Shown: piece after piece, positions 1 through 6,516 of the stretch
Position numbering within the stretch: position 1 is the first letter of the stretch
Layout: each line of letters starts with the position of its first letter
Assembly (NCBI GenBank): GCA_036503065.1
Contig: DASXXM010000366.1
Coordinates: forward strand, 1-7,828
Source of the DNA: DATEPR01 sp036503065
Lineage (GTDB): Bacteria > Actinomycetota > Actinomycetes > Mycobacteriales > Pseudonocardiaceae
Direction: 5' to 3'
DNA length: 7,828 nucleotides
The notes under the pieces: generated by a model
Told to the model about the DNA's origin: nothing
The model's input: the letters and a program-made list of their open reading frames with translations, nothing else
Databases searched by the model: none
Translations under genes and position numbers: made by a program

Positions 1-1
1 G

Positions 2-1300
2 GACGCCAAGTCGTGGGGCGACGCGATCCGGGAGGCGTTCACCCCGGCGACCCGCAGGCTCGCGCTGACCGGGACACCGTTTCGCAGCGACGACTCGCCG
101 ATCCCGTTCGTCAACTACGAACCCGACCCGGGCGGCTTCCAGCGCAGCAGGGCCGACCACTCCTACGGCTACGCGCAGGCACTCGCCGACGGCGTGGTCC
201 GGCCGGTGATCTTCCTCGCCTACTCGGGCGAGGCGAGCTGGCGGACCAGCGCGGGCGAGGAGTACACCGCCCGACTGGGTGAACCGCTGACCCAGGAGCA
301 CACGACGCGGGCGTGGCGGACCGCGCTGGACCCGACGGGGGAGTGGATCCCGGCCGTGCTGCGGGCCGCGGACATGCGGCTGACCCAGCTGCGCTCGGCC
401 GGCATGTCGGACGCGGGGGCGTTGGTGATCGCGTCGGACCACGAGTCGGCCAAGGCGTACGCGAGGCTGTTGGCCGAGGTGAGCGGGCAGGAGCCGACGG
501 TCGTGCTGTCCGACGACCCGAAGGCGTCCGGCCGGATCGCGGAGTTCGCGGCGACCACCGAGCGTTGGCTCGTCGCCGTGCGGATGGTCAGTGAAGGTGT
601 GGACGTGCCGCGCCTCGCCGTCGGCGTCTACGCGACCAGCGCGTCCACCCCGCTGTTCTTCGCGCAGGCGGTCGGCCGGTTCGTCCGGGCACGCCGGCCC
701 GGCGAGACGGCCAGCGTGTTCGTGCCCAGCGTGCCGGTGCTGCTGGAGCTGGCCAGCCAGATGGAGGCCGAGCGCGACCACGTCCTTGGCAAGCCGCACC
801 GGGAGAAGGACGGCTGGGACGACGAGCTGCTCGCGGACGCCAACCGGACAAAGGACGAGCTGGGCGAGGAGGAGTCCGCGTTCACGTCGTTGGGCGCGTC
901 GGCCGAACTCGATCAGGTGATCTACGACGGGTCCTCGTTCGGCACCGCGGCGCTGGCCGGCACGTCGGAGGAACAGGACTACCTGGGCCTGCCCGGCCTG
1001 CTGGAACCCGACCAGGTGCGGGCCCTGCTGCGCCAGCGGCAGGACCAGCAGCTCGCCGCGCGGCGCACCGGAGCCGAACCGGAACCGGTGCCGGACTCCC
1101 GGCGCGGACTGTCGGTGTCCGAGCGGCTGGCCGAGCTGCGCAAGGAGCTCAACGCCCTGGTGGCCGTCTACCACCACCGCACCAACAAGCCGCACGGCAA
1201 GATCCACGGGGAGCTGCGCCGGGTCTGCGGCGGGCCGCCGACCGCGATGGCGTCCATCGAGCACCTCGAGGAACGGATCGCTACGCTGCGTTCGTGGTGA
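2..1300 (+). CDS. DEAD/DEAH-box superfamily 2 helicase, C-terminal part (5' truncated)
   Basis: The reading frame is already open at the left edge, so the start and the ATP-binding Walker A and DEAH motifs lie outside the window; 432 residues are visible. Residues 22-30 read LTGTPFRSD, the motif III region of SF2 helicases. A second RecA-like domain follows: residues 137-147 (DAGALVIASDH) match motif IV, residues 195-204 (MVSEGVDVPR) match motif V, and residues 222-229 (QAVGRFVR) match motif VI with its arginine fingers. These motifs mean ATP-driven movement on or unwinding of nucleic acid, probably DNA; the substrate cannot be read from sequence. The last 43 or so residues (from YHHRTNKPHG to the end) are rich in His, Arg and Lys and look like a separate small helical tail, which I recall from actinobacterial members of this family but cannot name. 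The gene ends in TGA. No convincing terminator hairpin lies between it and the transporter operon. Helicase assignment is firm; the biological role is unknown. Confidence 0.93.
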   Translation, partial: DAKSWGDAIREAFTPATRRLALTGTPFRSDDSPIPFVNYEPDPGGFQRSRADHSYGYAQALADGVVRPVIFLAYSGEASWRTSAGEEYTARLGEPLTQEHTTRAWRTALDPTGEWIPAVLRAADMRLTQLRSAGMSDAGALVIASDHESAKAYARLLAEVSGQEPTVVLSDDPKASGRIAEFAATTERWLVAVRMVSEGVDVPRLAVGVYATSASTPLFFAQAVGRFVRARRPGETASVFVPSVPVLLELASQMEAERDHVLGKPHREKDGWDDELLADANRTKDELGEEESAFTSLGASAELDQVIYDGSSFGTAALAGTSEEQDYLGLPGLLEPDQVRALLRQRQDQQLAARRTGAEPEPVPDSRRGLSVSERLAELRKELNALVAVYHHRTNKPHGKIHGELRRVCGGPPTAMASIEHLEERIATLRSW

Positions 1301-1457
1301 CACGGGTCCGGTGACGACGGCTCCAGGTTCGTAGCATTCGGTCCGTTTTGCGTAGTGGCGGTTGGGCCAGGTGACGGGCCAGTGACGTGTCCGTTGCCGG
1401 ATTGTGTCACCCCAGCGTGTACTGAATCGAGTCAGATCGCTTCAGTCGGGGGCCTCC

Positions 1458-1486
1458 GTGGCATATGTTGTCGGCCACAACATACT
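1458..1486 (+). promoter_or_regulatory. Candidate promoter of the sugar transporter operon
   Basis: GTGGCA at 1458-1463 and CATACT at 1481-1486 each match four of six bases of the -35 and -10 consensus and are 17 bp apart. If real, transcription would start near 1492-1494 and the first palindrome would fill the spacer between the two hexamers while the second covers the start site, a classic repressor layout. High-GC promoters are poorly predicted by eye, so this is only a candidate. An alternative -10 is TATGTT at 1487-1492. Confidence 0.3.
1464..1484. promoter_or_regulatory. Operator-like palindrome 1
   Basis: TATGTTGT at 1464-1471 and ACAACATA at 1477-1484 are perfect inverted half-sites of 8 bp around a 5-bp spacer (CGGCC). 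The AT-rich arms stand out sharply from the GC-rich surroundings. The half-site resembles the TTGTT/AACAA cores known for operators of ROK repressors such as XylR. It lies 72 bp upstream of the binding-protein start. The likely ligand is the ROK regulator encoded at the end of the operon; this is inference from co-location and motif style. Confidence 0.8.
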
Positions 1487-1487
1487 T

Positions 1488-1506
1488 ATGTTGTCGCTCA
1501 CAACAT
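1488..1506. promoter_or_regulatory. Operator-like palindrome 2
   Basis: ATGTTGT at 1488-1494 and ACAACAT at 1500-1506 are perfect 7-bp inverted half-sites around a 5-bp spacer (CGCTC). It has the same half-site and spacer length as palindrome 1. The two centres (1474 and 1497) are 23 bp apart, a little over two helical turns, so two dimers could sit on roughly the same face of the DNA. It ends 50 bp before the first gene of the operon. Confidence 0.8.
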
Positions 1507-1556
1507 TTTCGGTTCCGGCTCGGTTCGGAACCATGCACCTTAAGAAGGGGACGCGG

Positions 1557-2762
1557 ATGCGGAAGTCCACCCTCGCCCTGCTCGCCGCGAGCTCGGGCCT
1601 CGCGTTGGCCCTCACGGCGTGCGGGAACAACTCAAGCCCCTCGAACTCGGCCTCCGGGTCCGGGTCGGGCAGCGGGGCGTCATGTCCGGCCATCGGCGCC
1701 GGTCTGCCCGCCCCGGCAGCGGTACCCAGTCCCCCCTCCTCCGGCGCGACCGCCGGAGGCGGCAACAACGCCCTCGTCGGCGTGATCCTGCCGGAGACGG
1801 CGACGTCCGCCCGTTGGGCAGCCTTCGACCAGCCGATGCTGGAGAAGGCACTCACCGGCGAAGGCCTGAAGCCGATCATCGAGAACGCCCAGGGTGACGA
1901 CCAGAAGTTCACCCAGATCGCGGACAGCATGCTCAGCCAGCACGTCAAGGTGCTGATCATCGGCGCGCCAAACGGCGCCGTCGGTGCCACGGTCGAGCAG
2001 AAGGCCGCGGCACAGGGCGTGCCGGTCATCGACTACGACCGGCTCAACCTCGGCGGCAGCGCCAAGTACTACGTCAGCTTCGACAACGTGCGGGTCGGCC
2101 AGCTGCAGGGCGTCGCCCTGGCCACCGCGCTGAAGAACAAGAAGGGCGCCCAGGTCATCGAGATCGAGGGCTCGCCGACCGACAACAACGCGACCCTGTT
2201 CCACGAGGGCCAGGAGCAGGTCGTCAAGCCGCAGTACACCTGTGGCTCACTGAAGATGGTCAAGAGCCAGGCCATCGACGGCTGGGACAACCAGAAGGCC
2301 GGCACGACCTTCGAGCAGTTCCTGACCGCCAACGGCGGCAAGGTGGACGGCGTGCTCGTCGCCAACGACGGCATGGCCGGCTCGGTCATCACCGTGCTGC
2401 AGAAGAACGGCCTCAACGGCAAGGTCCCGGTCACCGGCCAGGACGCCACCGCGGCGGGCCTGAACGCCATCCTGACCGGCGACCAGTACTCGACCGTGTT
2501 CAAGCCGATCCAGCTCGAGGCCAACGCGTCGGCGCAGCTGGCGCTGGCCCTGGTCAAGGGTGACACCGCGGGCGCGGACGCGATCGCCAGCCAGAACTCG
2601 GACGACCCGACCGCGCACCGCACGGTCAAGTCGGTCCTGCTTCCGCCCGAGGCCATCACCAAGGACAACGTCAAGGACGTCATCACCCAGGGTTACGTGA
2701 AGGCGAGCGAGGTCTGCACCGGTGCGGCCGCGTCCGTCTGCACCACGCTCGGCATTTCCTGA
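1557..2762 (+). CDS. xylF: XylF-type sugar ABC transporter substrate-binding lipoprotein
   Basis: A 401-residue extracellular binding protein that should deliver a sugar, most likely D-xylose, to the permease encoded downstream. Residues 1-22 form a lipoprotein signal peptide (MRKS, hydrophobic core, lipobox LTAC with C22 as the lipidated cysteine). A Ser/Gly/Ala/Pro linker runs to about residue 70. The rest is a type I periplasmic-binding fold. Blocks typical of XylF are present: SARW at 84-87, YDR at 160-162, SFDN at 174-177, GSPTDNN at 205-211, DGW at 241-243, NDG at 270-272, TGQD at 293-296 and FKPI at 315-318. I chose ATG 1557 because AAGGGG at 1545-1550 is a good ribosome site 6 nt upstream and the signal peptide begins there. 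ATGs at 1404 and 1533 stay in frame but lack such a site, and the former would place the operators inside the gene. It is first in the operon, directly behind the twin operators. A cysteine pair near the C-terminus (C387, C395) is unusual. The family is clear; sugar identity is inferred. Confidence 0.93.
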   Translation: MRKSTLALLAASSGLALALTACGNNSSPSNSASGSGSGSGASCPAIGAGLPAPAAVPSPPSSGATAGGGNNALVGVILPETATSARWAAFDQPMLEKALTGEGLKPIIENAQGDDQKFTQIADSMLSQHVKVLIIGAPNGAVGATVEQKAAAQGVPVIDYDRLNLGGSAKYYVSFDNVRVGQLQGVALATALKNKKGAQVIEIEGSPTDNNATLFHEGQEQVVKPQYTCGSLKMVKSQAIDGWDNQKAGTTFEQFLTANGGKVDGVLVANDGMAGSVITVLQKNGLNGKVPVTGQDATAAGLNAILTGDQYSTVFKPIQLEANASAQLALALVKGDTAGADAIASQNSDDPTAHRTVKSVLLPPEAITKDNVKDVITQGYVKASEVCTGAAASVCTTLGIS

Positions 2763-2765
2763 TCG

Positions 2766-2798
2766 GCTGACTCCCCGTCCCCCGAGCGGGGAGTCGGC
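2766..2798 (+). repeat. Hairpin 1 after the binding-protein gene
   Basis: GACTCCCCG at 2769-2777 pairs with CGGGGAGTC at 2787-2795. Two more Watson-Crick pairs and one G-U pair extend the stem to 12 bp. It begins 4 nt after the stop codon of the binding-protein gene, with no T-tract. It could act as a partial terminator or as a 3' stabilising structure for the first cistron. Confidence 0.7.
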
Positions 2799-2806
2799 AC
2801 CAGCCC

Positions 2807-2846
2807 GCCGTGGCGGGGCCTCGACCGCACCGGGCCCCGCCACGGC
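2807..2846 (+). repeat. Hairpin 2, 14-bp GC-rich stem
   Basis: The arm 2807-2820 (GCCGTGGCGGGGCC) is the perfect reverse complement of 2833-2846, giving a 14-bp stem with a 12-nt loop. It is the strongest of the run of stems between the binding-protein and ATPase genes and is not followed by a T-tract. With hairpin 1 it could cause partial termination or protect the upstream message from 3' exonucleases. Confidence 0.75.
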
Positions 2847-2857
2847 CTCCCATAACG

Positions 2858-2926
2858 GAAGACACCAGGCAGGCCGCCGCGGTGTCTTCTCCCCCGAAGT
2901 GTGGCGCCGGCAGGCGTCGGGGGAGA
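2858..2926 (+). repeat. Hairpins 3 and 4, two abutting stems
   Basis: GAAGACACC at 2858-2866 pairs with GGTGTCTTC at 2881-2889 (9 bp). TCTCCCCCGA at 2888-2897 pairs with TCGGGGGAGA at 2917-2926 (10 bp). The two stems share 2888-2889, and further pairs of stem 4 would reach into stem 3, so the full forms compete. The pair lies about 70 nt before the start codon of the ATPase gene. A switch-like role is possible but unproven; simple stacking of two hairpins is just as likely. Confidence 0.6.
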
Positions 2927-2994
2927 GGGCACCGCGTCCAGGTGGCCAGGCCCGGCGCACAGTTCGCGCGCCCACGGAACAACGGAGGTCCGCC

Positions 2995-3768
2995 GTGAAC
3001 GAGCCGATCCTCGAACTACGCGGCATCAACAAGAGCTTCGGCCCGGTCCACGTCCTGCACGACGTGGACTTCACCGTCCGGGCGGGCGAGGTGACCGCCC
3101 TGGTCGGCGACAACGGCGCCGGCAAGTCCACCCTGGTCAAGAGCATCGCCGGCATCCACGGCATCGACAGCGGCGAGGTGCTGTTCGAGGGCCGCCCGGT
3201 GCACATCCACAACCCCAGGCAGGCCGCCGATCTCGGCATCGAGGTCGTCTACCAGGACCTGGCGTTGTGCGAGAACCTGGACATCGTGCAGAACATGTTC
3301 CTCGGCCGGGAACGCACCCAGAGCGGCCTGCTGGACGAGGCCGCCATGGAACTGGCCGCCCGCAAGACACTCGCGTCGCTGTCGGTGCGCACCGTGACCT
3401 CGGTGCGGACCCTGGTGTCGTCGCTGTCCGGTGGCCAGCGGCAGACCGTGGCCATCGCGAAGTCGGTCCTGTGGGACAGCAAGGTCGTCCTGCTCGACGA
3501 GCCGACCGCCGCGCTGGGTGTCGCGCAGACCCGTCAGGTGCTCGACCTGGTCCGCCGGCTCGCCGAGCAGGGTCTTGGTGTGGTGCTGATCAGCCACAAC
3601 ATGAACGACGTGTTCGAGGTGTCGGACCGGATCGCCACGCTGTTCCTCGGCCGGATGGCGGCCCAGTTGAACACCAAGGACGTCACCAACAACCAGGTCG
3701 TCGAGCTGATCACCTCCGGCCGGTCCGGCGATCTCGGCCTGGCCCGACCCGATGTCGCGGCCGTCTGA
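2995..3768 (+). CDS. xylG: Sugar ABC transporter ATP-binding protein, single-domain XylG type
   Basis: A 257-residue ABC ATPase that powers import by the neighbouring permease. All key motifs are intact: Walker A GDNGAGKST at 38-46, Q-loop Q87 in YQD, signature LSGGQ at 144-148, Walker B VVLLDE at 164-169 with catalytic E169, D-loop region PTAALG at 170-175 (the usual sugar-family form), and the switch histidine H201. The start is GTG 2995, preceded by GGAGGT at 2984-2989 with a 5-nt spacer; the frame is open further upstream but without a comparable site. E. coli XylG, RbsA and their kin are fused two-domain proteins of about 500 residues. This one has a single domain and must dimerise, giving two equivalent ATP sites. 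It follows the binding-protein gene after a hairpin-rich gap of 232 nt and precedes the permease by 77 nt. The assignment as an ATPase is certain; xylose specificity comes from its neighbours. Confidence 0.93.
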   Translation: MNEPILELRGINKSFGPVHVLHDVDFTVRAGEVTALVGDNGAGKSTLVKSIAGIHGIDSGEVLFEGRPVHIHNPRQAADLGIEVVYQDLALCENLDIVQNMFLGRERTQSGLLDEAAMELAARKTLASLSVRTVTSVRTLVSSLSGGQRQTVAIAKSVLWDSKVVLLDEPTAALGVAQTRQVLDLVRRLAEQGLGVVLISHNMNDVFEVSDRIATLFLGRMAAQLNTKDVTNNQVVELITSGRSGDLGLARPDVAAV

Positions 3769-3769
3769 C

Positions 3770-3807
3770 GGGCGGCCCACCGGCGGTTCCGACCGCCGTG
3801 GCCGCCC
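3770..3807 (+). repeat. Long GC-rich hairpin between ATPase and permease genes
   Basis: CGGCGGT at 3781-3787 pairs with ACCGCCG at 3792-3798 around a TCCG loop. After small bulges the stem continues outward (GGGCGG at 3770-3775 with CCGCCC at 3802-3807, plus CC/GG next to the bulge). It starts 2 nt after the ATPase stop and ends 38 nt before the permease ATG. There is no T-tract, so read-through is expected; a role in message stability or in setting relative protein levels is plausible. Confidence 0.65.
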
Positions 3808-3845
3808 CCAACCCCGCACATCGGCATCCAGCGCAAGGAATCACC

Positions 3846-5291
3846 ATGACTGACAGCTCGACCGCGCCGCCCGCCACGACGCCCGGTGCAGGCGCGCCAG
3901 ATCCCGGTTCCGCCATCTCCGACTTCGGCATCGACACCACCTCCCAGACCACCGGCGAGGCGCTGCGTACCTACGTCCGCCGGGTGCGCGGCGGCGAGCT
4001 CGGACCGCTGCCGGCCCTGTTCGGGCTGGCCATCCTGCTGATCATCTTCACGTCGCTGTCGAACGTCTTCTTCACCCTCAACAACCTGGCCAACCTGATG
4101 TCCCAGGGCGCGGGCGAGACGATCATCGCGATGGGCATCGTGCCGGTGCTGCTGCTCGGCGAGATCGACCTGTCCGCCGGCACCGCGTCCGGCCTGACCG
4201 CCGCCGTACTGGCGCTGCACCTGAACAAGGCCGGCAATATCCAGGGGTCGATGGGGAACACGGTCTTCTTCGGCTTCGTGATCCTGATGCTGCTCGCGGC
4301 ACTGCTGGCCGGCCTGCTGCGGATCTGGATCGGCGCGGCAGGCGCGGTGCTCGGCGCGATCCTGATACTGGGCGCACCGGTCAATCCATGGGCGGAGATG
4401 CTCATGGCGGTCTGTGTCGGCGTCGGCATCGGCTGCCTGACCGGCTTCCTGGTGTCCAAGATCGGTATGCCGTCGTTCGTGGTGACACTGGCCCTGTTCA
4501 TCGCGTGGTACGGCGCGATCCTGTTGCTGATCGGCAACCTGGGTGAGTTGTCCATCCGGCAGAACCCGGTGTTGTACGACGTGGCCAACGGCAACCTGAA
4601 CACGGTCGGCAGCTGGATCCTGCTCATCGTGGGGGCGGGCGGCTACGCGGTCGTCGTGCTGTACCGGCACTTCGGGCGGCTGCGCAGGGGACTCGTCGCA
4701 CAGCCGACCACCCTGGTCGCGGTGAAGGTGGCCGTCGTGCTGGTGCTCGGCGCCGCCGCCACCTACCTGTTGACACTGAACCGCTCGCCGAACCCGGACC
4801 TGACCACGATCGCGGGCGTGCCGTTCGTGGTGCCGATCATCCTGGCGCTGCTGGTCATCGGCACGTTCGTGCTGGACAGGACCCGCTACGGCCGGCACAT
4901 CTACGCCGTCGGCGGTAACCGGGAGGCCGCCCGCCGGGCCGGTATCAACGTGGACAAGATCCGGATGAGCGTGTTCGTGATCTGCTCCTCCGTGGCCGCC
5001 ATCGGCGCCATCGTCTACAGCTCGAAGATCGGCGAGGTGGACGGCACCGCCGGTAACGGCAACACGCTGCTGTTCGCGGTCGGGGCCGCGGTCATCGGTG
5101 GCACGTCGCTGTTCGGCGGCAAGGGCCGGGTGCGTGACGCGGTGTTCGGCGGCGCGGTGCTGGCGACCGTGCAGAACGGCCTCGGCCTACTGGGTTTCCA
5201 GGCGGCCCAGGTGAACATCATCACCGGTCTGGTCCTGCTGGTCGCGGCAACCGTGGACGCGCTCTCCCGCCGACGATCGACAGCGCACTGA
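3846..5291 (+). CDS. xylH: Sugar ABC transporter permease, XylH type
   Basis: A 481-residue integral membrane protein of the branched-chain/sugar permease family (BPD_transp_2) forming the channel. The N-terminal 40 or so residues are a Pro/Ala/Thr/Ser-rich cytoplasmic tail. Hydrophobic segments are visible at about 55-73, 92-125, 140-158, 162-178, 184-204, 210-232, 256-273, 290-310, 326-344, 374-392, 408-422, 433-449 and 456-470. The family block GEIDLSAGT at 105-113 is present, as is the cytoplasmic coupling loop YGRHIYAVGGNREAARRAGI at 348-367, close to E. coli XylH as I recall it, followed by VIGGTSLFGG at 416-425. Relative to E. coli XylH (about 390 residues) there is an extra stretch at about 129-180 that looks like an added pair of membrane helices. 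The ATG at 3846 is preceded by AAGGAA (3835-3840) with a 5-nt spacer. It lies third in the operon and 43 nt upstream of the regulator gene. Permease function is certain, the sugar inferred. Confidence 0.93.
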   Translation: MTDSSTAPPATTPGAGAPDPGSAISDFGIDTTSQTTGEALRTYVRRVRGGELGPLPALFGLAILLIIFTSLSNVFFTLNNLANLMSQGAGETIIAMGIVPVLLLGEIDLSAGTASGLTAAVLALHLNKAGNIQGSMGNTVFFGFVILMLLAALLAGLLRIWIGAAGAVLGAILILGAPVNPWAEMLMAVCVGVGIGCLTGFLVSKIGMPSFVVTLALFIAWYGAILLLIGNLGELSIRQNPVLYDVANGNLNTVGSWILLIVGAGGYAVVVLYRHFGRLRRGLVAQPTTLVAVKVAVVLVLGAAATYLLTLNRSPNPDLTTIAGVPFVVPIILALLVIGTFVLDRTRYGRHIYAVGGNREAARRAGINVDKIRMSVFVICSSVAAIGAIVYSSKIGEVDGTAGNGNTLLFAVGAAVIGGTSLFGGKGRVRDAVFGGAVLATVQNGLGLLGFQAAQVNIITGLVLLVAATVDALSRRRSTAH

Positions 5292-5334
5292 GGGCGCCAC
5301 ACTGAGCGCGGGAGCGCCAGCAGGGGGGCCCCGG

Positions 5335-6516
5335 TTGAACAGTTCGCCAACCGCGGGCACCCGGCCGGACGAGGTTCGCCGACACAACCGGGCCGCCCTG
5401 CTGCGCCGCCTTCATGTGGACGGCCCGTGCACCCGGGCCGACCTGGCCAGTGAGCTGGGGCTCAACCGCTCCACCATCAAGACGCTGGTGGACGGGCTGG
5501 CCGAGGACGGGGTGGTGGCCGAACGGCTGCCGGCGCGGCGCAGCGGCGCCGGACGGCCGTCCCTGCTGGTCCTGCCGCAGGCGCTGGCCGCCGTCGTGCT
5601 CGCCGTGGACATCCGGGTCGAGCACGTGGCGGTGGCGCTGGTGGGCATCGGCGGCGAGATCCTCGGCCGGTGCAGCTGGAGCCTGCGGCCGGCCACCCGG
5701 GAGCCGCGCGAGGTCTTCACCAAGATCGTGGACAGCAGCGTGCTGCTGATCGAGGAACTGGCCGTCGAGGTGATCGCGGTCGGCGTGTCCGTGCCCGGCG
5801 TGGTGCGGCGGTCCGACGGACTGGTGCACGAGGCGCCCAACCTGCACTGGACGGACGTGCCGCTGGGGGAGTGGCTGACCAGGGCGCTGCACCGGCCGGT
5901 GCACGTCGGCAACGACGCGGAACTGGGCGCGCTGGCCGAGCATCTGCGCGGCGCGGCCCGCAACTCGGCGGACGTGGTGTACGTGGCGGCCGACGTCGGT
6001 ATCGGCGGCGGGGTGATCTCCAGCGGCGCGTCCCTGCGCGGCACCGGTGGCTACGTCGGCGAGATCGGGCACATGGTGGTGCGCCACAACGGCCGTCAGT
6101 GCTACTGCGGCTGCCGGGGCTGCTGGGAGACCGAGGTGGGCGAACGGGCGCTGGCCAGGGCGCTGGGCATCCCGGAGGAGTCACCGCGCGGCGCCATCGT
6201 GGCCGAGCTGCGCACCCTGGCCACCCGCCCGGACCAGGTGATGGTCCTGCTCGGCGAGTTCGCCGAGTGGCTCGCGGTCGGCCTGTGCAACGTGGTGAAC
6301 CTGCTGTGCCCGCAGTTGGTGGTGCTGGGCGACCTGTTCACGGCACTGCCCAGCACGCTCGTCGACCACGTCGGCAACATCGTGCGGGAGCGCAGCCTGG
6401 TCAGCAGGGCGTTGGGCGGCACCAGGATCATCACGTCGTCGCTCGGCTCCGACGCCAAGCTGCTCGGCGCGGCCGAACTCGCCTTCGAGCCCGTCCTGGC
6501 CAATCTGGGGCTGTGA
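5335..6516 (+). CDS. ROK-family transcriptional regulator (XylR/Rok7B7-like)
   Basis: A 393-residue sugar-responsive DNA-binding regulator. Residues 15-65 form a winged helix-turn-helix (TRADLASELGLNRS at 33-46, putative recognition helix about 44-55). The remainder is a ROK domain: GND at 192-194, GIGGG at 222-226, GEIGH at 242-246, and the zinc motif CYCGCRGCWE at 256-265. H246, C256, C258 and C263 are the expected zinc ligands; N193, D194, E243, H246 and E265 are the expected sugar contacts. The DxGxT phosphate-binding motif of ROK kinases is replaced by DIRVEH (92-97), so kinase activity is unlikely. The start is TTG 5335, the first plausible codon, with GGGGGG (5323-5328) 6 nt upstream as a modest ribosome site. 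A gap of 43 nt after the permease gene suggests co-transcription. It most likely represses the operon through the paired palindromes at 1464-1506 and releases when sugar binds. In Streptomyces coelicolor, Rok7B7 is encoded beside xylFGH, which supports the role; orthology is inferred. Confidence 0.92.
   Translation: MNSSPTAGTRPDEVRRHNRAALLRRLHVDGPCTRADLASELGLNRSTIKTLVDGLAEDGVVAERLPARRSGAGRPSLLVLPQALAAVVLAVDIRVEHVAVALVGIGGEILGRCSWSLRPATREPREVFTKIVDSSVLLIEELAVEVIAVGVSVPGVVRRSDGLVHEAPNLHWTDVPLGEWLTRALHRPVHVGNDAELGALAEHLRGAARNSADVVYVAADVGIGGGVISSGASLRGTGGYVGEIGHMVVRHNGRQCYCGCRGCWETEVGERALARALGIPEESPRGAIVAELRTLATRPDQVMVLLGEFAEWLAVGLCNVVNLLCPQLVVLGDLFTALPSTLVDHVGNIVRERSLVSRALGGTRIITSSLGSDAKLLGAAELAFEPVLANLGL

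Noticed and set aside
1421..1446. ACTGAA/TTCAGT inverted repeat upstream of the operators
   Set aside because: Only 6 bp with a 14-nt loop; too weak to call a terminator or operator.
1404..1556. Upstream in-frame ATG codons at 1404 and 1533 for the binding-protein gene
   Set aside because: Neither has a ribosome site. The first would put the operator palindromes inside the coding region, and both would add residues ahead of a complete lipoprotein signal peptide.
2247..3239. Long - strand open frame opposite the transporter genes (330 codons)
   Set aside because: It is a mirror of the coding bias of the binding-protein and ATPase genes and has no recognisable domain.
2901..3845. Permease frame open far upstream, suggesting a fused 796-residue protein
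   Set aside because: The translation over the ATPase gene is Arg/Pro/Gly-rich shadow sequence; the real start is ATG 3846 with AAGGAA upstream.
5284..5296. CGCACTGAGGGCG occurs at the permease stop codon and again at 6761-6773 in the hairpin
   Set aside because: A 13-bp match between GC-rich segments in about 8 kb is expected by chance; flanks do not match.
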